Counted from the stretch's first letter, positions 1 to 5,163 are shown. The stretch is 6,124 bases of DNA from Nanobdellota archaeon (GCA_018901315.1 JAHIFA010000113.1:1-6124); one strand, 5' to 3'. Notes: a model not told the origin generated them from the letters alone. Numbers and translations are program-made.

Positions 1-22
1 ACCAGCATCTAAAGATGCTGGT
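1..22. repeat. Perfect 10-bp inverted repeat (hairpin)
   Basis: Bases 1-10 (ACCAGCATCT) are perfectly complementary to bases 13-22 (AGATGCTGGT), with only AA between them. The arm may extend beyond the window edge. Interrupted T-runs follow at 33-40. It could be a terminator for an upstream gene or the stem of a small RNA. It also overlaps a possible coding frame, so its role is open. Confidence 0.45.
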
Positions 23-85
23 TTGACGGAGTTTTCTTTTGACAATGGATTTTTAGGATGCCAGAAATGCTCATCCTCATACTAA
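2..85 (+). CDS. Possible C-terminal end of an upstream gene (partial)
   Basis: Reading from base 2 there are 27 sense codons and then TAA at 83-85. The peptide ends in GFLGCQKCSSSY and contains a CxxC pair, so it has a plausible protein-like composition. A 27-codon open stretch is not rare by chance, I do not recognise the family, and the same bases form strong inverted repeats that could instead be non-coding RNA or a terminator. If real, the gene lies mostly upstream of the window and ends about 80 bases before the next start codon. Confidence 0.25.
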   Translation, partial: PASKDAGLTEFSFDNGFLGCQKCSSSY

Positions 86-112
86 AGTAAGAGGTTTTCG
101 CAAGCATTTCTG
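55..112. repeat. Nested, mutually overlapping inverted repeats; possible structured RNA or pseudoknot
   Basis: Bases 62-71 (CAGAAATGCT) are perfectly complementary to 103-112 (AGCATTTCTG). Bases 55-60 (AGGATG) are complementary to 72-77 (CATCCT), and the first arm sits in that hairpin's loop. The two helices together would make an H-type pseudoknot or act as alternative folds. A third small helix, CCTC 75-78 with GAGG 91-94, fits inside the long one. I found no convincing C/D boxes or 3' ACA box, so no RNA class is assigned. Confidence 0.35.
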
Positions 113-136
113 TGCATAATATGAATCCAAAAGTTA

Positions 137-143
137 TTTATAT
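137..143 (+). promoter_or_regulatory. TATA box for the flippase-like/pyrH unit
   Basis: TTTATAT is centred about 28 bases before the ATG at 168. Archaeal transcription starts about 25-27 bases downstream of the TATA centre, so the transcript would be essentially leaderless. No Shine-Dalgarno sequence precedes the ATG, which agrees. It would drive 168-1552. Confidence 0.6.
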
Positions 144-167
144 GAATTAAGGGTTTTAGATTATTTT

Positions 168-521
168 ATGAAAACAAAAAAAGAGGCGATACTGCTTGTT
201 TTATTATGTACCTTCCTTACTGCAGCAGGCCAGATATTTCTTAAGATTGGCTCAGGGAACTTAAGTTTCAGTATTTTAAATCTATTAGGCAATTTACCAT
301 TGATAACTGGGTTTGTCCTTTATTTCCTGGGTGCTGTAATTTTAGTTATTGCATTAAAGCATGGAGAGCTTTCTGTGCTTTACCCTATTATTGCAACATC
401 ATTTGTCTGGGTAAGCTTTTTATCCATAATATTTCTTAATGAAATTATGAATTCATGGAAATGGGCAGGCGTTATAACAATAATAATTGGTATTAGCCTA
501 ATAGGAAGGGGTGCAGGCTGA
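168..521 (+). CDS. Four-TM EamA/SMR-like protein, ArnE-like flippase subunit
   Basis: A 117-aa integral membrane protein with four predicted helices at about residues 7-25, 44-63, 68-90 and 97-113. The layout resembles ArnE/ArnF, small DMT-superfamily proteins that pair to flip an undecaprenyl-phosphate-linked aminosugar. Shared points are an AGQ-x-x-x-K stretch after helix 1, a xxxYPxxxxxFVWV segment in helix 3 (residues 70-83), a conserved LNE before the last loop, and a KWAGVxxIIxGIxLIG helix 4. The acidic residue in helix 1 typical of SMR drug exporters is absent, which argues against a cation-drug antiporter. It begins a three-gene unit and its stop is one base before the next ATG. It is likely half of a heterodimer with that paralogue. 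The family is fairly secure; the lipid-sugar substrate is inference. Confidence 0.72.
   Translation: MKTKKEAILLVLLCTFLTAAGQIFLKIGSGNLSFSILNLLGNLPLITGFVLYFLGAVILVIALKHGELSVLYPIIATSFVWVSFLSIIFLNEIMNSWKWAGVITIIIGISLIGRGAG
504..513 (+). promoter_or_regulatory. Ribosome binding site deciding the start of the second flippase subunit
   Basis: The purine-rich GGAAGGGGTG lies 9 bases before ATG 523 and overlaps the 3' end of the preceding gene. A GTG at 511 is in frame but sits inside this motif, so ATG 523 is the better start. Confidence 0.45.
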
Positions 522-522
522 A

Positions 523-873
523 ATGGCAACACAACTATGGGCAATAACAACTGTTTTGTTTGGAACAATTATAGGCAGTTTTGGAGCACTTTATTTTAAG
601 ATAGGCTCTGAAACAATTTCAATAGATGTTAAAAAACTAATAAAAAATCATAAGCTGATTTTAGGGTTTGTATTTTATGGCATTTCATCTATATTTTTCA
701 TAATAGCATTAACTGGTGGAGAGCTTTCTGTGCTTTACCCTTTATGCGCAGCCTCTTATATATGGGTCTGCCTGTTGTCAATGAAATTCCTGAACGAAAA
801 AATGAACAAATTAAAATGGCTTGGCATAATAACAATAATAATAGGAATAACATTTATTGGGTTTGGTAGGTAA
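523..873 (+). CDS. Four-TM EamA/SMR-like protein, ArnF-like flippase partner
   Basis: A 116-aa membrane protein with four predicted helices, alignable almost column for column with the preceding gene. FKIGS matches LKIGS near residue 25, GELSVLYP occupies residues 67-74 in both, and the LNEKMN and KWLGIITIIIGI segments also correspond. The pair is therefore a tandem duplication that most likely forms an antiparallel or asymmetric heterodimer, as in ArnE/ArnF and other two-gene SMR-like systems. Such pairs translocate small polar or lipid-linked substrates; a polyprenyl-phosphate sugar is the preferred guess from similarity to ArnE/F, not proven. ATG 523 is one base after the upstream stop, and its own TAA is one base before pyrH, implying co-translation. 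The GTG at 511 would add four residues and is considered unlikely. Confidence 0.7.
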   Translation: MATQLWAITTVLFGTIIGSFGALYFKIGSETISIDVKKLIKNHKLILGFVFYGISSIFFIIALTGGELSVLYPLCAASYIWVCLLSMKFLNEKMNKLKWLGIITIIIGITFIGFGR

Positions 874-874
874 T

Positions 875-1552
875 ATGGCAAAAACAATTGTGATATCATT
901 GGGTGGCTCTATAATTGTGCCTGATAAAATAAATATTAAATTTCTGAAAGGATTCAAAAAATTAATAACAGATTTTGTTGAAAAAGAAAATAAGGCAATA
1001 ATTGTATGCGGCGGGGGAAACACTGCAAGAAAATACCAATCAGCTGCAGGAAAGATAAGCAACTTAAGGAATGATGACCTTGACTGGATGGGAATCCATA
1101 CTACAAGGCTAAATGCCCAACTCGTAAAAACCTTGTTTTTAGGAGATGTCCATGAGTTTGTAATACACGATCCAAATGATAAAATCGAGTTTAAGGAACA
1201 TGTTCTGATTGCAGCTGGATGGAAGCCGGGATGGAGCACTGATTATGATGCTATAAGGCTTGCAAATAATTTTAATGTTAAAACAGTTATAAACATAAGC
1301 GATGTTCCATATGTTTATGACAAATCTCCAAAAAATAATGGTGATGCAAAGCCAATAAAAAAAATGTCATGGAAAGAGTTAAGAAAACTTGTTGGAGATA
1401 AGTGGGATCCCGGCCTTAATGTTCCTTTTGACCCGATTGCTGCAAAAGAGGGAGAAAAGCTCGGCATAAAAGTTATAGTAATAGGAACTGATTTAATAAA
1501 TATTAAAAACTGCATGGAAGGAAAAGAATTTGATGGGACTGTTATCAATTAA
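875..1552 (+). CDS. pyrH: UMP kinase, archaeal type
   Basis: A 225-aa amino acid kinase family enzyme that phosphorylates UMP to UDP with ATP in the cytoplasm, the step feeding UTP, CTP and UDP-sugar synthesis. Visible motifs in order: phosphate-binding SLGGSII (8-14), CGGGNTARKY (45-54), UMP-binding DWMGIHTTRLNA (70-81), GWKPGWSTD (115-123), NISDVPYVYDKSP (140-152) and DPGLNVPFDPIAAK (178-191). Length and motif set match archaeal PyrH, which is shorter than the bacterial enzyme. ATG 875 gives the standard N-terminus MAKTIVISLGG; an in-frame TTG at 857 would lie inside the upstream gene. GGTAGG at 865-870 is a possible ribosome site. It is third in the unit with the flippase-like pair, and its TAA directly abuts the porB stop on the other strand. 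Confidence 0.93.
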   Translation: MAKTIVISLGGSIIVPDKINIKFLKGFKKLITDFVEKENKAIIVCGGGNTARKYQSAAGKISNLRNDDLDWMGIHTTRLNAQLVKTLFLGDVHEFVIHDPNDKIEFKEHVLIAAGWKPGWSTDYDAIRLANNFNVKTVINISDVPYVYDKSPKNNGDAKPIKKMSWKELRKLVGDKWDPGLNVPFDPIAAKEGEKLGIKVIVIGTDLINIKNCMEGKEFDGTVIN

Positions 1553-2461
1553 TTAGAATAATCTTGTTTTATTTTTTTCCAGGTCAAGAAGCCTTTGCCA
1601 CTGGTCATCTGTATGAGCCTGCACATCTTTTATTTCTTCTTCTGTCATATGCTTAAACCTGCCCTGGGTCTTAAGGTAATCTTTGACAGGAATCTTGTTT
1701 GCAGGCTTTTTTGAGATTGTTAATATTCCTTTTTCAATCTCGTAAAGAGGGACTATATTTGACTGAAAAGCGAGTTTTCCAATTTCTATTGTCGCATTAT
1801 TAAGAAACTTCCAGCCTGTTGGGCATGGAACATAAACCTCTATGTAAGCAGGCCCGTTAAATGCAAGGCCTTTTTTAACCTTATTAATAAAATCCAAGGG
1901 AAATGCTATGTTAGCTGTCGCAACATAAGCGCCGTGAGCTGCCATTATAAATGACATTGGCTTCTTGAATTCTGTTTTTCCATGTATTAATTTTCCTGCC
2001 GGGCTTGTTGTTGTTGAGGCATATTTTGGTGTTGCTCCTGAGCGCTGTATGCCTGTGTTCATGTAAGCTGCGTTATCAAAGCAGATATAGCAAAAGTTTT
2101 GGCCTCTCTCAACTGCTCCTGACAATGCCTGAAAGCCAATATCAAATGTTCCTCCATCACCACCAAACACTAAAAGATTTGTGTCTTTTCTCTTGCCTAA
2201 TGTTTTTAAAGCCCTGTCAATGCCAGAGGCAATTGCTGCTGCATTTTCAAAGGCGCCGTGTATCCATGGAATTTTCCATGATGTTTCCGGGTAGGGTGTG
2301 CTGAATACTTCCAAGCAGCTTGTTGCATTGACAACTATTGTGTTTTTGCCAGCTGCTTTTAGTGCATGCCTTGCTGCTAAAGCAACTCCGCATCCTGCGC
2401 AGGCCCTGTGGCCTGATGCAAAAAGTTCCTCTGTTGAGATTCCTGCAATTGTTTTTTCCAT
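1553..2461 (-). CDS. porB: Pyruvate:ferredoxin oxidoreductase beta subunit (TPP-binding)
   Basis: A 302-aa subunit carrying thiamine pyrophosphate and the proximal [4Fe-4S] cluster of POR, which converts pyruvate plus CoA to acetyl-CoA, CO2 and reduced ferredoxin. Cluster ligands are Cys21 and Cys24 (RACAGCG), Cys49 (NATSCLEVFSTPYP) and Cys213 (VPCPTGW). The TPP/Mg motif is GGDGGTFDIG around residues 100-109, followed by FDNAAYMNTG with Asn130 and Asn135. The CPTGW and PYPETSW stretches support POR rather than the other 2-oxoacid ferredoxin oxidoreductases, though substrate assignment from sequence alone has limits. ATG 2461 is preferred; an in-frame TTG at 2470 has no clear ribosome site and would overlap the upstream gene. 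The upstream zinc-ribbon gene's stop is one base away, suggesting coupled translation. It is the last gene of the operon. Confidence 0.93.
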   Translation of the reverse strand: MEKTIAGISTEELFASGHRACAGCGVALAARHALKAAGKNTIVVNATSCLEVFSTPYPETSWKIPWIHGAFENAAAIASGIDRALKTLGKRKDTNLLVFGGDGGTFDIGFQALSGAVERGQNFCYICFDNAAYMNTGIQRSGATPKYASTTTSPAGKLIHGKTEFKKPMSFIMAAHGAYVATANIAFPLDFINKVKKGLAFNGPAYIEVYVPCPTGWKFLNNATIEIGKLAFQSNIVPLYEIEKGILTISKKPANKIPVKDYLKTQGRFKHMTEEEIKDVQAHTDDQWQRLLDLEKNKTRLF

Positions 2462-2462
2462 T

Positions 2463-2708
2463 TTATTCAATCTTTTTTTCCAAGTTTTCTTTTATTTTAA
2501 AGCCATTTCCATCCCAATAGTCATGGCCAGAGCCGTGAAAGTCAACCTTAGTCCTGTTCTTTGTTTTACATCCAGGGCATATAACTGTCTTGTAATGATG
2601 CTCTGATTCAAACTCTGAATTCCATGTTTTTCCTTTAAGCTTGTCTCCGCAATACAAACATGTTTTTTTTGTATCTATTTCTTTTATTAAATGATGTGCT
2701 GCTGTCAT
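2463..2708 (-). CDS. Small zinc-ribbon protein encoded between porA and porB
   Basis: An 81-aa soluble protein that I do not recognise. Two CxxC pairs (Cys17/Cys20 in CLYCG and Cys44/Cys47 in CPGC) make a zinc-ribbon-like core with an insert rich in Glu and His (SEFESEHHY, 31-39). A segment with HGSGHDYWDG (58-67) follows, then a lysine/glutamate-rich tail. The start is secure: AGGAGGAT lies 4 bases upstream of ATG 2708. It begins 24 bases after the porA stop and ends one base before the porB ATG, so it is part of the operon. A role in POR assembly, iron-sulfur loading or regulation is possible from position only; it is not a standard POR subunit. Extra His residues could mean metal binding beyond one zinc site. 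Translation is likely; function is unknown. Confidence 0.8.
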   Translation of the reverse strand: MTAAHHLIKEIDTKKTCLYCGDKLKGKTWNSEFESEHHYKTVICPGCKTKNRTKVDFHGSGHDYWDGNGFKIKENLEKKIE

Positions 2709-2712
2709 TTCT

Positions 2713-2720
2713 ATCCTCCT
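2713..2720 (-). promoter_or_regulatory. Strong Shine-Dalgarno site of the zinc-ribbon gene
   Basis: On the minus strand AGGAGGAT, near-perfect to the archaeal anti-SD, lies four bases upstream of ATG 2708 in the porA-to-zinc-gene gap. It is the best ribosome site in the window and shows that the small gene is actively translated. Confidence 0.75.
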
Positions 2721-2732
2721 AAAAATAAAAAA

Positions 2733-3908
2733 CTAGAGCAACCACTCAATGTCACTGCTGTTCTCTATTTTGTTAAAAGCTGTTTTAATATGGCTAAGGG
2801 TAATGTCCCTGCCGCCAAGGCCAGCAATAAAGCCTTTTATTATTGGTTTTTTCTTTTGATTGTAAAATGCCGACCTTAATTCAGTGTATAATGCGCCTTC
2901 ATTTCCTAATGATATATTGCGGTCAATAACTGCAATTCCTTTTAGGTTTTTGCAGCAGTTTATTATTTTTTGTTTTGGGAAAGGCCTGAATGATTTTATC
3001 TTTATTAATCCAACTTTTCTGCCCTGTTTTCTCAGCTCATCAACAACAACTCTTGTTGTGCCGCATACAGTGCCCATTGCTGCAACAGCATAGTCTGCAT
3101 CATCAATTTTATAAATCTCTATTAAGCCATCTCCATAAGACCTGCTGAAAGATTTTTTAAAATCATTATTAGTATTTTTGATTACCTCAATTGAGTTCAG
3201 CATTGCCTCATGCGTTTCTTTTCTGAACTCCATGTAAGTGTTTGGGAATCCTATTGGTCCCATTGTGATTGGTTTTTTTGTATCTAATTTGAATAAAGGA
3301 TTATATTTGGGAAGGAATTTATCAACCTCCTTTTTCTCAGGAATATCAACAGGTTCATATACATGGCTTAAGGTAAAACCATCCAAGCAGACCATTACCG
3401 GCAATAAAATTTTTCTGTTTTCTGCTATTTTATATGCCTGGATTACTGTGTCAAGCGCTTCCTGCGCTGATTCAACATAAAGCTGTATCCATCCAGAATC
3501 GCGTTCTGATATTGAATCCTGATGGTCATTCCAGATGTTTATTGGAGCACTTAATGCACGGTTCGCAACAGCCATTACAACAGGAAGCCTCATTCCTGAA
3601 ACTACAAAAAGAATTTCATGCATTAATGCCAGGCCCTGCGAAGCTGTTGCTGTAAATGTCCTTACACCCATTGCTTCTGCACCTAAGGCTGCTGAGATTG
3701 CACTATGCTCTGACTCTGCATGAATCATCTCTGATTTAAGCAGGCCATCATTTATGTAATCTGCAAGGCGCTCTACTATGTGCGTATCCACTGGTTAAGT
3801 ATTTACTTAAACCAACTGTGGTGTTATAGGGTACATAGGAATTACCCCTGGCTCACATAGCTTAACACCTAAAGCAACGGCGGTACTTGCCTCAATTACT
3901 TTTTTCAT
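2733..3908 (-). CDS. porA: Pyruvate:ferredoxin oxidoreductase alpha subunit, interrupted by a 30-nt BHB intron
   Basis: The joined product is 381 aa: codons 3908-3816 (31 aa, MKKVIEAS to YPITPQ) joined to 3785-2733 (350 aa, from THIVERL). PorA carries the pyruvate-binding and core POR domains. Visible features are the YPITPQT motif (26-32), AESEHSA with the conserved Glu55 expected to activate TPP, TFTATASQGLALMHE (74-88), NRALSAPINIW (107-117), SERDSGW near 124-130, a C-terminal domain from about 245 with SFRPFP, and GFIAGLGGRD near the end. Read straight through, the gene stops at TAA 3809-3807 after 33 codons, and a second TAA lies at 3797-3795. Removing the 30 nt keeps frame and rebuilds the conserved motif exactly. 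The rest shows no decay. ATG 3908 is the first possible start after an in-frame TGA at 3926-3924. A private TATA box and ribosome site precede it. Confidence 0.9.
3786..3815 (-). other. Candidate 30-nt bulge-helix-bulge (archaeal tRNA-type) intron in porA mRNA
   Basis: Reading the minus strand, exon CCAC (3821-3818) pairs with intron GUGG (3791-3788) as the 4-bp central helix. The 5' bulge is AGU (3817-3815) and the 3' bulge is AUA (3787-3785). The internal stem pairs UGGUU (3814-3810) with AACCA (3796-3792), then after one bulged U, AAGU (3808-3805) with ACUU (3800-3797), closed by a 4-nt loop. Archaeal splicing endonuclease cuts after the second nucleotide of each bulge, giving CAG joined to ACG (Gln-Thr) and excising exactly 30 nt. 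The outer helix is weak: CUAU 3829-3826 can pair with AUAG 3779-3776 across an internal loop, so this is a relaxed BHB. Two in-frame TAA codons lie inside. Excision is inferred, not shown. Confidence 0.82.
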
Positions 3909-3922
3909 TTTTGACTTTTTTA

Positions 3923-3930
3923 CTCACCTC
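3923..3930 (-). promoter_or_regulatory. Ribosome binding site of porA
   Basis: GAGGTGAG on the minus strand matches the archaeal SD and lies 14 bases upstream of ATG 3908. That spacing is longer than usual, but no other in-frame start exists between the in-frame TGA at 3926-3924 and ATG 3908. Confidence 0.5.
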
Positions 3931-3957
3931 AATTTTTAACTAGTTTAATCAAGATTG

Positions 3958-3965
3958 TATTTATA
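3958..3965 (-). promoter_or_regulatory. Possible internal TATA box driving porA onward
   Basis: TATAAATA on the minus strand begins just after the porD stop. A start about 26 bases downstream (near 3935) would give a short leader containing the GAGGTGAG site. It suggests porA, the zinc gene and porB can be transcribed separately from porGD. Confidence 0.5.
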
Positions 3966-3967
3966 TT

Positions 3968-4228
3968 TTACTTTTCCTCTTTCACCATTTTTATTGCCTT
4001 AACAGGACATTCATTTGCGCAGATTCCACAGCCCTTACAATAATCATAGTTTACCTCAAAGTTTTCATTAATTGCATTATCAGGGCAGAACTGCCAGCAG
4101 GTTCCGCATTTTATGCATTTTTTATGATCTATAATCGGCCTGAAAGAGCGCCAGCCACCTGTCTTGTTTTTTATTGTCGAGCCCGGCTCATCTATTACTG
4201 CTCCCACACTAATTTTTGGTTTTGTCAT
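3968..4228 (-). CDS. porD: Pyruvate:ferredoxin oxidoreductase delta subunit (2x[4Fe-4S])
   Basis: An 86-aa ferredoxin-like subunit that relays electrons from the TPP-proximal cluster in PorB to external ferredoxin. Two complete CxxCxxCxxxCP motifs are visible: Cys38, 41, 44, 48 and Cys64, 67, 70, 74, each ligating one [4Fe-4S] cluster. The N-terminal stretch with [10 protein letters not shown] and [12 protein letters not shown] is the typical PorD lead-in and separates it from free ferredoxins. Its ATG overlaps the porG TGA by four bases (ATGA), a translational-coupling arrangement, and no separate SD is seen. A 59-base gap with a TATA box and ribosome site separates it from porA. Confidence 0.93.
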   Translation of the reverse strand: MTKPKISVGAVIDEPGSTIKNKTGGWRSFRPIIDHKKCIKCGTCWQFCPDNAINENFEVNYDYCKGCGICANECPVKAIKMVKEEK

Positions 4229-4773
4229 TTTGTCTGATTATAAACAGCTGTTATTACCTCTTTGTTAAGCTCAGCTATTTTCTTTCCTTTTGTTTCTAAA
4301 AATGTTTCATCAATTGCTTTTGTTAATGATTTTAATGAGATTTCTTTTGTTATTTTTGAGAATGCGCCAAGCATTGGCGTGTTTACAATAGGCTTTCCAA
4401 AAATCTTCAATGCAATTGAGGTTGCATCAACAGTATGAGTATTAAAATTTCCTTTTATTTTTAAATCGGCAGTCTTTTTGTTTGTATTAATTATTAATGT
4501 GCCTTTTTCCTTTAAGCCAGATGTTACATCAACTGTTTCAAGCAAAGAGGCATCTAAAACAATAACAATATCTGGATTATATACCTGGCTCCTTATGTTT
4601 ATTTTTTCATCAGAAATCCTTGCAAATGCCTGGACAGGTGCTCCTGATCTTTCAACACCAAACATTGGGAATGTCTGGCTCTGCTTGTTGTCATAAAAAG
4701 CTGCTATTGCCATTATCTGGCCTGTTGTAACAGCTCCCTGGCCACCCCTTCCGTGAATTCTTATTTCTATCAT
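4225..4773 (-). CDS. porG: Pyruvate:ferredoxin oxidoreductase gamma subunit
   Basis: A 182-aa gamma subunit of POR, needed for the assembled alpha-beta-gamma-delta enzyme and corresponding to the gamma domain of fused bacterial PFORs. The N-terminal [17 protein letters not shown] (4-20), the [20 protein letters not shown] segment (35-54) and [11 protein letters not shown] (68-78) are family hallmarks. The C-terminal part has [12 protein letters not shown] (131-142), typical of the conserved NxxMLGA motif. Length is normal. It opens the operon; ATG 4773 follows GAGG with no spacer, and a TATA box about 34 bases upstream predicts a very short leader, so initiation may be close to leaderless. 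PorD follows by a 4-base overlap. The first-gene position and four separate subunits match archaeal-type POR. Confidence 0.94.
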   Translation of the reverse strand: MIEIRIHGRGGQGAVTTGQIMAIAAFYDNKQSQTFPMFGVERSGAPVQAFARISDEKINIRSQVYNPDIVIVLDASLLETVDVTSGLKEKGTLIINTNKKTADLKIKGNFNTHTVDATSIALKIFGKPIVNTPMLGAFSKITKEISLKSLTKAIDETFLETKGKKIAELNKEVITAVYNQTK

Positions 4774-4803
4774 CCTCTTTCTAAAATTTGAAGTTATTGA
4801 AAC

Positions 4804-4811
4804 TATTTATA
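4804..4811 (-). promoter_or_regulatory. TATA box of the por operon
   Basis: TATAAATA on the minus strand is centred about 34 bases upstream of porG ATG 4773, predicting transcription from about 4781 and a leader of under 10 bases. It lies in the 110-base divergent intergenic region shared with the 51-aa zinc protein. Confidence 0.65.
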
Positions 4812-4854
4812 TCTTTTTGTTTTGGTTTAAGAAGGATTTAATATCTTAAAAAGG

Positions 4855-4862
4855 TTTATAAA
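4855..4862 (+). promoter_or_regulatory. TATA box of the zinc mini-protein / tRNA unit
   Basis: TTTATAAA is centred about 26 bases before ATG 4884, the classic archaeal distance to a transcription start, so the mRNA should be leaderless. No SD precedes the ATG. It points away from the por promoter on the other strand. Confidence 0.7.
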
Positions 4863-4883
4863 GCCATAATCTAACCTTAGTTT

Positions 4884-5039
4884 ATGAAATGCGAAATATG
4901 CAAGAAGAAGATTGAAGAGACTTTTTTGAAAAAGGTGTTAGGCACTTATGTAAAGGATGAAAAAGGCAAAAAGCATGCTGTATGTTTTGAGTGCCAGAAA
5001 AAGTTTTCAAATAAGGAAGAGCTCCTAAAACATATTTAA
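4884..5039 (+). CDS. 51-aa zinc-binding mini-protein
   Basis: An unrecognised 51-residue, lysine-rich protein. Cys3/Cys6 (CEIC) and Cys34/Cys37 (CFEC) form two CxxC pairs about 28 residues apart, followed by a predicted helix FSNKEELLKHI, so it looks like a small treble-clef or zinc-finger/ribbon fold. The second half, with two Cys, Phe, and Leu then His at the end, is reminiscent of a C2H2-like finger. Its correctly spaced TATA box, ATG at the predicted transcription start and clean TAA support it as a real leaderless gene. It ends ten bases before the tRNA, so the two are probably co-transcribed. Nucleic-acid binding is a reasonable guess from charge and fold, not demonstrated. Confidence 0.75.
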   Translation: MKCEICKKKIEETFLKKVLGTYVKDEKGKKHAVCFECQKKFSNKEELLKHI

Positions 5040-5049
5040 TTATGTAATT

Positions 5050-5123
5050 GCCTCGGTAGCTTAGCTAGCCAGAGCAGCAGACTCGTAATCTGCAGGTCGG
5101 GGGTGCAAATCCCTCTCGAGGCT
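5050..5123 (+). tRNA. tRNA-Thr, anticodon CGU
   Basis: A full cloverleaf. The acceptor is GCCTCGG/TCGAGGC (5050-5056/5116-5122, one G-U at the base) and the D-stem is GCTT/GAGC. The anticodon stem GCAGA/TCTGC carries loop CTCGTAA (5082-5088), giving CGU at 5084-5086, which reads ACG. A 5-nt variable loop AGGTC follows, then T-stem GGGGG/CCCTC. The discriminator at 5123 is T, as in archaeal tRNA-Thr; CCA is not encoded and no intron is present. Odd points are position 55 being G (T-loop TGCAAAT) and position 18 apparently A (D-loop AGCTAGCCA). No independent promoter is obvious, so it likely shares the transcript of the gene ten bases upstream. TTTT at 5123-5126 may help termination. Confidence 0.95.
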
Positions 5124-5163
5124 TTTATTATTAAGTTTAACAACAAAGGAGAAATTATTTGCT

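Noticed and set aside
857..874. TTG 857 as pyrH start
   Set aside because: It overlaps the upstream gene in another frame; ATG 875 gives the standard family N-terminus.
811..1239. A minus-strand frame opposite pyrH
   Set aside because: It lies wholly antisense to a conserved enzyme gene, with composition typical of a shadow frame.
2462..2470. TTG 2470 as porB start
   Set aside because: It would overlap the preceding gene, has no clear ribosome site and adds three residues before the usual N-terminus; ATG 2461 is preferred.
2733..3791. A shorter PorA starting at GTG 3791
   Set aside because: The GTG lies inside the inserted 30 nt, has no ribosome site, and the product would lack the N-terminal PITP pyruvate-binding motif, while a perfect N-terminus lies just upstream.
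3786..3815. Translational bypass, stop-codon recoding or a small mobile insertion as explanation of the 30 nt
   Set aside because: Take-off CAG and landing GAT codons do not match as bypass needs; two TAA codons fit neither Sec nor Pyl recoding; no flanking target duplication is visible. None of these predicts the BHB pairing.
2733..3908. porA as a decayed pseudogene
   Set aside because: Both sides of the interruption keep frame and full family motifs, there are no other lesions, and the only disruption coincides to the base with a BHB splice motif.
5050..5123. A BHB intron in the tRNA
   Set aside because: The cloverleaf is complete with a 7-nt anticodon loop; no extra bases are present.
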